The notes: a model not told the origin generated them from the sequence alone. A DNA stretch of 64,000 nucleotides from Halocatena salina (GCF_023115355.1 NZ_CP096019.1:186001-250000); one strand, 5' to 3'; positions 44,540 to 52,942 are shown, counted from the stretch's first letter. Numbers and translations: made by a program.

Positions 44540-44725
44540 ATGGCGCTTGGGAACGACGACGTTTTCGATGCGTTTCTGTCACAGCGTGGTCACCGAACGG
44601 AACCCGACAGCGTCGGGTGGAAGCGTGATCACAGGAAAAAACAGTGTCCCGAGTGTGGCGGTCTCCACGATCCACCCGCAACGGAGTGTTCGGTCTGTGG
44701 ATGGGCGCCCCACGAGTCGTCGTAG
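44540..44725 (+). CDS. HVO_0416 family zinc finger protein
   Basis: A compact 61-residue protein: an N-terminal helix (NDDVFDAFLSQRGHRTE), then the two Cys pairs CPECGGLH and CSVCGWAP that form a zinc ribbon. The order and spacing match the small HVO_0416-type zinc-finger proteins of haloarchaea, whose role is not established. The start is supported by the TATA box at 44507-44514 and by family length. Confidence 0.85.
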   Translation: MALGNDDVFDAFLSQRGHRTEPDSVGWKRDHRKKQCPECGGLHDPPATECSVCGWAPHESS

Positions 44726-44802
44726 CCGGTGAGCCGTCGGGGAGCGGACGTTCCGTCTTTCACTGTACTCGACACGTTTGCGGAGCCAGCCGTCCGATCG
44801 AG

Positions 44803-45255
44803 TCACTGGTCGTCGTCGATCGGCACGCCTTCCTCGGTCGGCGGTGCGAGATACTGGATGTACGTCTCCGGGTCCGGCTCCTCGACTGTCACAGTGACGC
44901 GAACGTCGCCAAGTTCGTCCGGATTCCCGACTGCAAAGTTCACGACCTCCTCGAAGGCGGCCTGTTTTTTTAGCCGGAACTGGAACGTGTCCGTCTCGGC
45001 ATCGATCCCGTCCATCATAGCCGAGCGCGCCGTATCGAGGATCGCCTGCTCGTGAAACAGCTCCGAAAGGTGTTCGAGAGAGTGGGTCGTGGCGACGATC
45101 TCACCGGCGGGCTGTCCATCAGTCGCGTCCGTCGTCGCTGGTCGCTCTTCGATCGTGGCGTCGGGAAAGAGGTTCTGGACGACAGCGACCACGCGATCGG
45201 TCACTTCCGTCGGTTGTACCGCTACTTCGATGGTCGTGTCAACGCTGTAAATCAT
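44803..45255 (-). CDS. UPF0201 family protein
   Basis: This 150-residue alpha/beta protein of the archaeal UPF0201 family (MIYSVDTTIEVAVQPTEVTD at the start, FQFRLKKQAAFEEVVNFAV in the middle) has a ferredoxin-like or RNA-binding-like fold predicted in the family. It overlaps the end of the UPF0200 gene by 17 bases. UPF0200 and UPF0201 genes are paired in many archaea, which implies a shared, unknown function. The acidic tail is disordered. Confidence 0.85.
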   Translation of the reverse strand: MIYSVDTTIEVAVQPTEVTDRVVAVVQNLFPDATIEERPATTDATDGQPAGEIVATTHSLEHLSELFHEQAILDTARSAMMDGIDAETDTFQFRLKKQAAFEEVVNFAVGNPDELGDVRVTVTVEEPDPETYIQYLAPPTEEGVPIDDDQ

Positions 45256-45784
45256 CGTCTTGGAGTAGCTCGTGGATCCGTTCGTAGTACGTGTCGATAC
45301 TGCTCGTGTTTTCGATCGTAACGTCGGCGTTCTCGATCGCTGCGTCCATGCCGAAGGCAAGTTCTCGACGATCTCGTTCTTCGAGACTTTCGGTAGCGTT
45401 GTCCCGATCCCGGTCGTCGATTCGGTCTTTCCGAACGTCGAAGGGTGCCTCGATGGCGACCAGTCGGAACTCAGATCCAAACGCTGCTTCGAAGCGTTCT
45501 ACCTCGACATCCGAACGAATGCCATCGACGAGAACGGTGTCGGTCTCCGTGTACGCCTCACGGATGCGTTCTATTGAGCGGTCTGCGATCGCTGTCGGAC
45601 CTTCTTCTTCCCGCAGGGCAACCGCTATCTCGCCGTGGTGATCCGCAGGATCGAGTCCGCGTGCACGACACTCCTCACGGATAACGTCCCCCATCGTCAC
45701 GACGGGGATGTCGAGCTCGCGCGCGACGGAGGCAGCCTCGCCTTTCCCGCTGCCCGGAAGTCCGACGGTTCCAATGATTCCCAT
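45239..45784 (-). CDS. UPF0200 family nucleotide kinase-like protein
   Basis: This 181-residue P-loop protein starts MGIIGTVGLPGSGKGEAASVA (Walker A GLPGSGKGE at residues 8-16), with DGIRSDVEVERF and a lid-like RDRDN segment, resembling dephospho-CoA kinase or adenylate kinase. It belongs to UPF0200, whose substrate is unknown; archaeal dephospho-CoA kinase activity has been assigned to a different family. It is the first gene of the pair with UPF0201. The tRNA-Arg gene is upstream on the opposite strand. Confidence 0.9.
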   Translation of the reverse strand: MGIIGTVGLPGSGKGEAASVARELDIPVVTMGDVIREECRARGLDPADHHGEIAVALREEEGPTAIADRSIERIREAYTETDTVLVDGIRSDVEVERFEAAFGSEFRLVAIEAPFDVRKDRIDDRDRDNATESLEERDRRELAFGMDAAIENADVTIENTSSIDTYYERIHELLQDDDLQR

Positions 45785-45882
45785 CGACCGGAATTCGGAC
45801 CGATGTATCCTTAACGGCTACGTTCAGTCCGTCGAGACGAATCCAACCGTTTTTGATGGTTGGCGTAAATTGATTCGAATGC

Positions 45883-45958
45883 GGGCACGTAGCTCAGCTA
45901 GGATTAGAGCGTCGGACTTCTAATCCGACGGCCGTGGGTTCAAATCCCACCGTGCTCG
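45883..45958 (+). tRNA. tRNA-Arg (TCT anticodon)
   Basis: A complete cloverleaf is present. The acceptor stem is GGGCACG (45883-45889) with CGTGCTC (45951-45957) and discriminator G; the anticodon stem TCGGA/TCCGA encloses the loop CTTCTAA, giving anticodon TCT; and the T arm is GTGGGTTCAAATCCCAC. There is no intron, and CCA is not encoded. A short T-run (ATTTTTG, near 45979-45985) downstream may serve as a terminator. It reads AGA arginine codons. Confidence 0.97.
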
Positions 45959-46051
45959 GTATCGATGTTCATCTTGCATTTTTGTAAAACTGCGAACCGT
46001 GTTCGTCGCGTGTCGGTAGGCTAATACCCCTCCCTATCGAACGTTTTTCCG

Positions 46052-46456
46052 ATGAAATCGACGGAACATGCGGTCGTCGGCGCTGTCGTCAGCGCGCTCG
46101 GTGTCCGCGCGGTTGGAGATCACCTTTCCCGCCCATGGAAGGCAGCGCTCTGGTGTTATGGAGTGTTCCTGAGCGTCTTCATCGATCTCGATCACTTCGT
46201 GCTCGCCAGATACTACACGGGCGACTGGGAGGCGCTATTCGAGGCACTCACGACGCCAAAGCGAGCGTTCACGGCTCCAAAATGGCTGTTCAGTGACGTC
46301 ACGATGCGGGCGGAACGGCTGTTGAGCCACACGATCATCGGCGGGGTGCTCGCGCTCGGCTCGTTTTTCATCGCGCCGTTTCTGGCCTGTTTCACTGTCG
46401 TCGTCGTCTACGCCCACGTCCTCTGTGACCTATTGAGAGACACGAAAACGTTGTAA
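46052..46456 (+). CDS. Membrane protein, YdjM-like metal-dependent hydrolase family
   Basis: This 134-residue protein has about three helices and the pattern MKSTEHAVVGAVVSALG, FIDLDHFVLARYY and LLSHTIIGGVLAL, with His6, Asp/His in LDHF and His in LLSHT. These positions resemble the metal site of the YdjM-type inner-membrane hydrolases, but the family call is by motif only. The C-terminal VVVYAHVLCDLLRDT is a last helix with His and Asp. It is convergent with the aminopeptidase gene. Confidence 0.7.
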   Translation: MKSTEHAVVGAVVSALGVRAVGDHLSRPWKAALWCYGVFLSVFIDLDHFVLARYYTGDWEALFEALTTPKRAFTAPKWLFSDVTMRAERLLSHTIIGGVLALGSFFIAPFLACFTVVVVYAHVLCDLLRDTKTL

Positions 46457-46463
46457 GCAGACG

Positions 46464-47558
46464 CTATGTCGCTTCGAATCCGTCTTCGAAGACGAACCGT
46501 CCGTTTCGCTGGACGACCTCGCCGTCGAGTTCGATGAACGATTCTTCACTCATGTCGACGATCATATCGACGTGAACGGCGCTGTCGTTTCGTTCTCGGT
46601 CCGGGCCGACGGTGTCGTCGTAGGCCTTGCCGAGCGCCATGTGGACGGTGTCACCCATCTTCTCATCGAACAGCATGTTGTACGTGAACTGGTCGATGTC
46701 GCGGTTCATGCCGATTCCCAACTCACCCAGCCGTCTGGCTCCCTCATCGGTTTCGAGCACGCCGGTTAACACGTCCTCGTTCGTGTCGGCGTCGTGTTCG
46801 ACGACCCGACCGTCCTCGAAGACGAGATGTGCGCCCGTGACCTCCCGGCCTTGGTGGTACAACGGCATGTCGAACAGCACTTCGCCGTCGACGGAGTCGG
46901 GAACTGGGGCGGTGAACACCTCCCCGCCAGGAAGGTTGTTCTCGGCGTCGTCGTTTTCGGTTACCATGCCGTCCACGGACATCGTCACGTCGGTCGTGTC
47001 CCCGCTGACGATCCGGACCTCACTGGCCGGATCGAGCCGCTTGACCATCTGATGTTGGTGCTGACGTTGGGTCGCCCAGTCTTTGTCGATGGCGTCCCAC
47101 ACGAAGTTCTCGTATGCTTCGGTGCTCATCTCGGCGAGTTGCGCGTAGCTCGTGCTCGGGAACTGGGTGAGACACCACCGCTGGGACAGCGCCATCTCTT
47201 GAACGGGTTTGTAGCTCCGCTGGTTCGCCGCCATCGTTTCCGGGGACACGTCACTTTCCTCCGTTGCGTTCACCCCGCCACGCACCCGGATGAGCGCGTC
47301 CGCGGCTTCATACAACGCCAACTCGTGGGCGGGCGTTTCGATCTCGTTCGCATCCACTGCCCGGAGGTACGCCCGCTTGGCTCGGCTGCTGTCGTCGAGA
47401 AACACTGGCGTCGCGCCGATGTCACCGATCGCTTCGTGGAGCGCGACAGCGAGGTCTTCTGCATCAGACGGAGCAGAGACGACCACGTTGTCGCCCGGCT
47501 GGAGATCTACAGAGTGATTCACGATGATCGACGCGTGCCGACGGATTCGTGCGTCCAT
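46464..47558 (-). CDS. M29 family aminopeptidase
   Basis: This 364-residue metallopeptidase resembles thermophilic aminopeptidase T (M29, AmpS). It begins MDARIRRHASIIVNHSVDLQ and has NLPGGEVFTAPVPDSVDGE (with a metal-binding Glu), EDGRVVEHDADTNEDVLTG, then LGELGIGMNRDI and MALGKAYDDTVG, the known conserved blocks near the metal site (Glu, Glu, His, Tyr, His, Asp). The upstream in-frame codons to 47963 run through the palindromic repeat and lack family similarity, so the ATG at 47558 is used. Confidence 0.93.
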   Translation of the reverse strand: MDARIRRHASIIVNHSVDLQPGDNVVVSAPSDAEDLAVALHEAIGDIGATPVFLDDSSRAKRAYLRAVDANEIETPAHELALYEAADALIRVRGGVNATEESDVSPETMAANQRSYKPVQEMALSQRWCLTQFPSTSYAQLAEMSTEAYENFVWDAIDKDWATQRQHQHQMVKRLDPASEVRIVSGDTTDVTMSVDGMVTENDDAENNLPGGEVFTAPVPDSVDGEVLFDMPLYHQGREVTGAHLVFEDGRVVEHDADTNEDVLTGVLETDEGARRLGELGIGMNRDIDQFTYNMLFDEKMGDTVHMALGKAYDDTVGPDRERNDSAVHVDMIVDMSEESFIELDGEVVQRNGRFVFEDGFEAT

Positions 47559-47595
47559 ACCCGGTGACTGTTTTTGCCGGAAAAACAACTTTCGA

Positions 47596-47712
47596 ACCAC
47601 CTTTTTCCGCGAGGGTAGCTTTGCTACCCTCGCGGAAAAAAGATAGGGCAAAAAAGCCGCTCGCTTCGCTCGCGGTGGGTACACTCTGTTACCGTACCGT
47701 TCCGCTACCGCT
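47596..47712 (-). repeat. Palindromic intergenic element, left copy
   Basis: A 117-base non-coding element lies before the aminopeptidase start. It contains a perfect 18-base inverted repeat with a 3-base loop (TTTTTCCGCGAGGGTAGC at 47602-47619; its complement at 47623-47640), then a run of A residues, AAAAAAGCC and CGCTCGCTTCGCTCGCGG, ending CCGCTACCGCT. The end nearest the gene reads ACCACC. The reverse complement of a second copy lies at 48033-48163. Similar GCGAGCGAAGCGAGC-rich elements are common in haloarchaeal intergenic DNA, as I recall. Confidence 0.75.
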
Positions 47713-47802
47713 ACAAGCGTACCAGTGTACAGCTTTTGAAGCAGTCTACCAAATGACAGTAACGTGTACTGATTTATGGTTCTACGAGTTCGAGACGCGG
47801 TA

Positions 47803-48015
47803 ATGGCGTTTGAGCGCAACGTTGGTGGGATCGACCGAATCGTTCGTGGCGTGCTTGGAACTTGGTTACTCTTAGTTACTATAAGGGCCATGCTCAACGG
47901 CCAGCGAACGAAAGCATTCGCTACGGGCATCGCAAGCGTCGGGTTGTTGTTTAACGTCGTCATTGGCTGGTGTGGATTGAATGCGGCGCTCGGCGTCGAT
48001 AGCTGTCAACGGTGA
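47803..48015 (+). CDS. DUF2892 (YgaP-like) membrane protein
   Basis: This small protein of 70 residues has the family start MAFERNVGGIDRIVRGVLGT, two helices (WLLLVTIRAML and GIASVGLLFNVVIGWCGL) and a final Cys pair region (WCGLNAALGVDSC), typical of DUF2892. Some members are fused to rhodanese domains in YgaP. Role unknown. The gene lies between two inverted copies of an intergenic element. ATG 47803 precedes the conserved segment; a frame extends upstream to 47776. Confidence 0.85.
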   Translation: MAFERNVGGIDRIVRGVLGTWLLLVTIRAMLNGQRTKAFATGIASVGLLFNVVIGWCGLNAALGVDSCQR

Positions 48016-48032
48016 GTGAAGTAATTCGTAAC

Positions 48033-48163
48033 AGCGGTAGCGGAGCGGTGGCAGTGCGGAAGCGGGGAAGACGCAGTACTGCGAGTGAAGCGAGTGGCTT
48101 TTTTTGGTCCAGATTTTTTGCGTGAGCGGTGGCCGAAGGCCACCCGAGCGGAAAAAAGGTGGT
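48033..48163 (+). repeat. Palindromic intergenic element, right copy
   Basis: This 131-base element is the diverged, inverted counterpart of 47596-47712. It begins AGCGGTAGCGG, contains CGAGTGAAGCGAGTGGC-TTTTTTT, TTTTTTGCGTGAGCGG, the hairpin GGTGGCC-GAA-GGCCACC (48128-48144) and CCGAGCGGAAAAAAGGTGGT, which ends four bases before the threonine aldolase ATG at 48168. The GGTGGT could pair with the 16S 3' end and act as a ribosome-binding site. Confidence 0.75.
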
Positions 48164-48167
48164 ATGC

Positions 48168-49175
48168 ATGATCGATCTACGAAGCGACACTGTGACCCGA
48201 CCCAGCGATGCGATGCGCGAGAGCGCACGAGACGCGACGGTCGGTGACGACGTGTATCAAGAAGATCCGACCGTCAACGAACTCGAACGCCGCGCAGCTG
48301 AGCGGCTCGGAATGGAGGCAGCGTTGTTCGTTCCGTCAGGAACGATGGGTAATCAGGTTGCTGCACGGACCCACACCGAGCGCGGCCAAGAGATCCTCCT
48401 CGAACGGAACAGTCACATCTACCGGTGGGAGCTGGCTGGTCTCGCACAGCATGGAGCGCTCCAGACGCGTCCACTCGATGGAACCGACCGGGGGGTGCTC
48501 ACGCCCGAAACCGTTCATGATGGCGTCGTCTCGGCCGACGGCCACCGTCCCGGAACGGGGCTGCTCGCGCTCGAAAACACCCACAACGCCGCCGGTGGCA
48601 CTGCAGTTGCGCCCGACGCTATCGACGCCACGGCGCAGGCGGCCCACGATCACGGCGTTCCCGTCCACCTCGATGGTGCGCGGCTCGGTAACGCTGCCGT
48701 TGCTCAGGACGTCTCTCTATCCCGGATGACACGGGAAGTCGACTCGGTGATGCTGTGTCTCTCGAAAGGGCTCGGCGCGCCAGTCGGATCGGTGCTCGCG
48801 GGATCGGAAGCGTTCATCGAACGTGCACGGCGCGTCCGAAAGCTACTCGGGGGTGGTCTCAGACAGGCGGGTATCGTCGCGGCCCCCGGATTGCGCGCGT
48901 TGGACAACGTCGATCGCCTCGCGGCGGATCACGAGAATGCGCGCTTACTAGCGGAATCGCTGTCCGAGCTGCCCGGCTTATCAGTTCAAGAACCCGAAAC
49001 GAACATTGTGCTCGTGGAAACCGAACGCACCGCAACAGCGTTTCTCGATCGGTGTTCGGACGTCGGTGTCGGTGGCGTCGCGTTCGACGATCACCTCGTG
49101 CGTTTTACCATCCACTGGGATGTCGACAGAGACGACATCGAAACGGCAGTTGATCGGATCGCTACCGTCTGCTGA
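48168..49175 (+). CDS. ltaE: Low-specificity L-threonine aldolase
   Basis: This PLP enzyme cleaves threonine or allo-threonine to glycine and acetaldehyde. The 335-residue chain begins MIDLRSDTVTRPSDAM, the threonine aldolase opening, and has GDDVYQEDPTVNELE, ALENTHNAAGG, HLDGARLGNAAVA and the PLP lysine in CLSKGLGAPVGS. Frames before 48168 run into the palindromic element and are not used; an ATG at 48164-48166 is out of frame. The gene is alone, and its leader consists of the intergenic repeat. Confidence 0.95.
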   Translation: MIDLRSDTVTRPSDAMRESARDATVGDDVYQEDPTVNELERRAAERLGMEAALFVPSGTMGNQVAARTHTERGQEILLERNSHIYRWELAGLAQHGALQTRPLDGTDRGVLTPETVHDGVVSADGHRPGTGLLALENTHNAAGGTAVAPDAIDATAQAAHDHGVPVHLDGARLGNAAVAQDVSLSRMTREVDSVMLCLSKGLGAPVGSVLAGSEAFIERARRVRKLLGGGLRQAGIVAAPGLRALDNVDRLAADHENARLLAESLSELPGLSVQEPETNIVLVETERTATAFLDRCSDVGVGGVAFDDHLVRFTIHWDVDRDDIETAVDRIATVC

Positions 49176-49259
49176 GATCGCCCTCGTTCGACCGCCCCGA
49201 TCAGTACACTGCGATCGCTACCGGCTGCTCGGAAAACACGACCGTACGAAAAGCGCCGA

Positions 49260-49394
49260 TCATCGGTTCTTACCGTCCATTCCCTCCTGAAAGGCGAGTG
49301 CGGTTCGTCGGAACAGCAGGTACAACGCGAAAAGGAACAGTACGACGACAGCAAGCACGACGATGAGGAGTGGATCATTGAGATCGAACGCCAT
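49260..49394 (-). CDS. Very small membrane protein
   Basis: A 44-residue protein too short for ordinary gene finding: MAFDLNDPLLIVVLAVVVLF, then a continuous helix through LFALYLLFRRTALAFQEG and a short basic end. One transmembrane helix is predicted. Many haloarchaea have single-helix proteins of this size. Stop TGA is at 49262-49260. Function unknown; the coding status rests on the clean start, the helix and the absence of other candidates. Confidence 0.6.
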   Translation of the reverse strand: MAFDLNDPLLIVVLAVVVLFLFALYLLFRRTALAFQEGMDGKNR

Positions 49395-49443
49395 ACCCCA
49401 ACTCACGACGCTGTCATTAAAACCATTTCGTCCGTTCTGTGGG

Positions 49444-49962
49444 TTAGAACGGTCGACTCGGAACTATGAACGTCTCGAAGACGGTTCCATCCAGCGCACG
49501 AAGCCGCCCGGTGAATCCGTCGTCGGTCGGCTTGAGTGTCGCGTACGCCGGTCGATTGCCGCGTGGCTCGGCGTGACTCCCCGGATTGAGAAGCGTGTAT
49601 TCATCGGTCGACCGAACCGTTGGAGCATGGGAATGACCGACGACGAGCAAGTCAGCGTGTTGTTGACGAGCGAACAGCGAGCGCGACGTTTCGGTGTGGT
49701 GGTGGCCGTGTATGACTGCGATCCGAATCCCATCGTGCTCGATGGTGTGCGTTTCTGGGAGTCGCTGTTGGACGGAAAGCGTGTCGCTGTTACCGGCAAC
49801 ACCGACGAGGCGCGAGCTTTCGGACTCGAACGCCGACAGCACGGATTCAGTAATGAGATCACCGGCGTGAATCACGAGATCCGCCTCTCGAACGGCAGTG
49901 AGTAACTGACCCGACAGTCGATGAGTAGTTCGTCCGTGGGTATCAGAAACGACGGTAATCAT
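49444..49962 (-). CDS. YfcE-type phosphodiesterase (metallophosphoesterase)
   Basis: This 172-residue protein shows the calcineurin-like metal motifs: ITVVSDTHGRT (Asp, His), VIHAGDLI, VAGNSD, IHGHHHTE and VGHSHAP, followed by LLNPGS, the YfcE/MJ0936 order. Such enzymes hydrolyse phosphodiesters and are often manganese-dependent. The ATG at 49962 starts MITVVSDTHG; three codons upstream are unlikely. It is divergent from the CDF transporter gene. Confidence 0.93.
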   Translation of the reverse strand: MITVVSDTHGRTTHRLSGQLLTAVREADLVIHAGDLITESVLSAFESESSRLVGVAGNSDTLSVQQRLPETHTIEHDGIRIAVIHGHHHTETSRSLFARQQHADLLVVGHSHAPTVRSTDEYTLLNPGSHAEPRGNRPAYATLKPTDDGFTGRLRALDGTVFETFIVPSRPF

Positions 49963-50125
49963 CGATAACGGTGGAGAAGCATACGGCACGTAGCCGCTCT
50001 AACAGTAGTTGCGTCTGTGAGAGTTCTCATTAGTATGTCAGTTCGGTTGGCCATGTGTGGGCCTCAGTCCGACAAAGACGGCCACGAGCGGTAGATATTT
50101 CGGTCGACAATCGGTTGAAGGGGTA

Positions 50126-51067
50126 ATGGCGAGCAGCAAATCCGTCGTCATCGCGGCTTTCATCGCAAACGCAGCGATCGCAGTGTTGAAATTCCTCGGA
50201 TTTCTTCTGACCGGCAGTGCAGCAATGCTTTCGGAGGTGTACCATTCGATCTCCGATACAGGAAACCAACTGTTTCTCCTGTTTGGTATCCGCTACAGCG
50301 GACGGGATCCCACTCAAAAACACCCGTTTGGCTACGGAAAAGCCCAGTTTTTCTACTCGTTTCTCGTCGCCGTGCTCCTGTTCGGGATCGCCGGCTGGGA
50401 GAGTCTTTCCCACGGGATCCACACGTTCACCCACCCCGAACCCGTTCGGGCCACGACAGAAACGCTGTTCGGGTACCGGTTTCCCTCCCACTGGGTCAAC
50501 TACATCGTTCTCCTCGGTGCGATCGCCTTCGAGAGCTACGCACTCAAAACGGCCCACAACGGACTCACCCGACAGATGCACGAACACGACTGGAAAACCA
50601 TCTCCGAGGCGTTCACGAAAACGAGCGACGTGACGACGCTGACGGCGTTCACGGAAGACACCATCGCTGTCGCTGGTGCCGGGATCGCACTGGGAGGTGT
50701 CTATCTCACGCGCGTTACGGGCGATCCACGGTACGACGCAGCCGCCTCGATCGGTATCGGCGTCTTGTTGATGGGGTTTTCGCTAGCGCTTGCGTGGGAA
50801 AACAAACGTCTCTTGCTCGGGGAAAGTCTCCCCTCCGAGAATGAGCGTTCGTTGAAAGAGCTGATTACCACCATCGACGGCGTTCACCACGTCGATGATC
50901 TCCGAACGGTGTTCTTTGGTCCTGAACACCTCCTCGTCGCCGCAAGTGTCAGCTTCGAAGCCACACTCACCACCGAAGGGATTGACGAGCGGATCTCTAC
51001 GATCGAAACGACGCTTACCCAAAACGACGATCAGATCAAAACGGTGTACATCGAACCGGAAACGTGA
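50126..51067 (+). CDS. Cation diffusion facilitator transporter, SLC30A9-like
   Basis: This 313-residue transporter has about six helices and a C-terminal ferredoxin-like cytoplasmic domain. The helix 2 metal site is H-x3-D (His40, Asp44, in SEVYHSISDTGNQ). In helix 5, the usual H/D-x3-D is replaced by an E-D pair (TAFTEDTIAVAG), the pattern of the SLC30A9-like CDF branch. The loop HPFGYGKAQFFYSF is conserved in that branch. Zinc, manganese or iron export are possible. The stop overlaps an inverted repeat. Confidence 0.9.
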   Translation: MASSKSVVIAAFIANAAIAVLKFLGFLLTGSAAMLSEVYHSISDTGNQLFLLFGIRYSGRDPTQKHPFGYGKAQFFYSFLVAVLLFGIAGWESLSHGIHTFTHPEPVRATTETLFGYRFPSHWVNYIVLLGAIAFESYALKTAHNGLTRQMHEHDWKTISEAFTKTSDVTTLTAFTEDTIAVAGAGIALGGVYLTRVTGDPRYDAAASIGIGVLLMGFSLALAWENKRLLLGESLPSENERSLKELITTIDGVHHVDDLRTVFFGPEHLLVAASVSFEATLTTEGIDERISTIETTLTQNDDQIKTVYIEPET

Positions 51068-51091
51068 TGTTCCACCATTATCGGAACATCA
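51065..51091. terminator. Inverted repeat at the end of the CDF gene
   Basis: A 9-base perfect inverted repeat, TGATGTTCC and GGAACATCA, with a 9-base spacer begins at the stop codon TGA of the CDF gene (51065-51067). It could form a hairpin in the mRNA 3' end, or be a dimeric operator. No T-run follows directly, so termination is only a guess. Confidence 0.35.
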
Positions 51092-51392
51092 TGCAGGCAG
51101 AACCGAAGCCGATCGGCCGTCACACACCGTATCGTAGGGGAATACGCTTCTTTTGTCGATATTTTGTATAGTCCTTCCGATGGTTGGTGGATGGGTGAAT
51201 AGTTATTACCCACCACTGAGATGAACACGAATAGAGACGTTGACTGAGGACACCCCGACGGGACCGATCATGTACCGAGAACAGACACCGAAACCGCCAG
51301 CGCGACCGGCGCGACAGCTACGGAACTGTGGAGCATAAAACGACCGTGAGAACTGTCCAGATGCCGTTTATCCAGATAAGACGGAGACGGAC
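51092..51392. other. Intergenic region before the histidine kinase gene
   Basis: These 301 bases contain no credible reading frame. A TTTTG-rich patch (CTTCTTTTGTCGATATTTTGTATAG, about 51146-51171) resembles a termination or promoter region. A TATA-like ATAGTTATTACC occurs near 51198-51210. Nothing else was identified. Confidence 0.4.
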
Positions 51393-52907
51393 ATGACGAA
51401 TCGGTTGGGCAGAAGGGATCGGCTGTGGCGGTGGGGTAGTGCCATAATTATCGGAGGCTGTGGCGTCGTCACGGGCGCGATTCAGGGGTTGCATTTCGTT
51501 ACAGACAGTCCGGAGTCGCTTCCCACGATCGCGTACAGCATCGTTCTTCCGCTTTGTCTGTCGGTCGGACTGATCGCTGCAGGGTGGTGGACCGGCCGGA
51601 GCAATCTCCCAGCACCGTACACGCTCAGAATTGCCAGTTGGAGCATCGCCGGAGGTGGCGTGTTTAGCGTCTCTGGGGGAATGATGATCCGATACCAGCA
51701 GTCGATGGGAATCATTCTGAGTGACCAGCTGTTCGTTATCATCAACGTGATCACTGGTGGCATGGCCATCGGGTTCGCGTTCGGGCTGTATGCGATCCGG
51801 ATCAAACGCCAAGCCACGCAGTTAGACCGGTACCAACACCGACTGGAACGGGAACGCGACAGGTTCGTTGCGCTGTTCGATAATCTCCCCGATCCAGTCG
51901 TTCAGTACGATCTCACGGACGACACAGCAGTCATCCGAGTCGTGAATCCGGCGTTCGAGCGGCTATTCGACGTCGATGGCACCGCAGCCCATGGCACCCC
52001 TGTCAGGCAGCACCTCGTGCTGTCCAACCTCGAACAGTCGGCGATCGATCTCGATGCGACGCTCCACGCTGACACCGTGGTACAACACGAGGTACGGCTC
52101 AAGACGGCCGTTGGGATCCGAGATTTCCGCTTGCTCGTCATCCCACCCCAAGTAGCCACTGAACAGACCGGCCACATCATCGCTGCCGACATCACCGATC
52201 GAAATCAGCACGTGCGCAGGCTTGAAGTTCTGAATCGAGTGTTACGACACGACCTCCGTAATGCTGCGGGCATCATCCTCGGGAGTACCGACTTGCTCAA
52301 CGAACGGCTTTCGGAGCAGACCCAGGTCGAAACCATTTATGAAGCGGCATCCGATCTCGTCGAACTCAGTGATACAGTTGGAGAAATAGAAAACGCGCTG
52401 GACTGTGACCAACGGACGAACGGACCGATCGCGTTGCGTGAAGTGCTCACGTCGTGTATCGAGCAGGCAAACGACGACTATCCCGACGCCGACGTTCGAC
52501 TAGACAGCTGTGTGGATGGGCAGATCCCGGTCATCGCCAACGATCGAATCGATGTCGCGCTCGAAAACATCATCGAAAACGCCGTCGAACACAACGACTC
52601 GGATCAACCAGCCGTCTCTATCACTGTCTCGAATAAGATTTCCGATTTCGTTTCGATCGAAATCGCGGACAACGGTCCCGGGATCCCGAAGCGCGAACGG
52701 AACGTCATCGAACAAGGATCGGAATCACAACACCACCATTCGTTGGGATTGGGACTCTGGTTCGTCAACTGGATCGTCGTCGATTCCGGCGGGAACGTGA
52801 CGTTCGATGACAACGAACCGCGCGGAAGCATCGTCACCATCCATCTGCCGAGCGCCACGCTCGACCACCAGCCACCGACTCCTTCGACGAACATCCCCAG
52901 CGAATGA
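51393..52907 (+). CDS. Membrane PAS sensor histidine kinase
   Basis: This sensor kinase of 504 residues has about four N-terminal helices (residues 14-140), a coiled linker (RYQHRLERERDRF), a PAS domain (about 150-265, VALFDNLPDPVVQYDL and ADITDRNQH) and a kinase core. The phospho-acceptor is His286 in VLRHDLRNAAG, then the N box ENIIENAVEHN and G box IADNGPGIP and LGLGLWFVNWI. This is the standard haloarchaeal HK layout without a receiver domain; a partner regulator is not in the window. The signal is unknown. Confidence 0.92.
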   Translation: MTNRLGRRDRLWRWGSAIIIGGCGVVTGAIQGLHFVTDSPESLPTIAYSIVLPLCLSVGLIAAGWWTGRSNLPAPYTLRIASWSIAGGGVFSVSGGMMIRYQQSMGIILSDQLFVIINVITGGMAIGFAFGLYAIRIKRQATQLDRYQHRLERERDRFVALFDNLPDPVVQYDLTDDTAVIRVVNPAFERLFDVDGTAAHGTPVRQHLVLSNLEQSAIDLDATLHADTVVQHEVRLKTAVGIRDFRLLVIPPQVATEQTGHIIAADITDRNQHVRRLEVLNRVLRHDLRNAAGIILGSTDLLNERLSEQTQVETIYEAASDLVELSDTVGEIENALDCDQRTNGPIALREVLTSCIEQANDDYPDADVRLDSCVDGQIPVIANDRIDVALENIIENAVEHNDSDQPAVSITVSNKISDFVSIEIADNGPGIPKRERNVIEQGSESQHHHSLGLGLWFVNWIVVDSGGNVTFDDNEPRGSIVTIHLPSATLDHQPPTPSTNIPSE

Positions 52908-52934
52908 ATTTCAGATGCGTACTGATACGGGGAG

Positions 52935-52942
52935 TTTTTATA
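52935..52942 (+). promoter_or_regulatory. TATA box for nhaC
   Basis: TTTTTATA is centred about 29 bases before the ATG at 52968, consistent with leaderless transcription of the antiporter gene. Confidence 0.6.

Noticed and set aside
47559-47963. Upstream in-frame extension of the aminopeptidase
   Set aside because: It passes through the palindromic repeat and the DUF2892 gene on the other strand, and has no family similarity.
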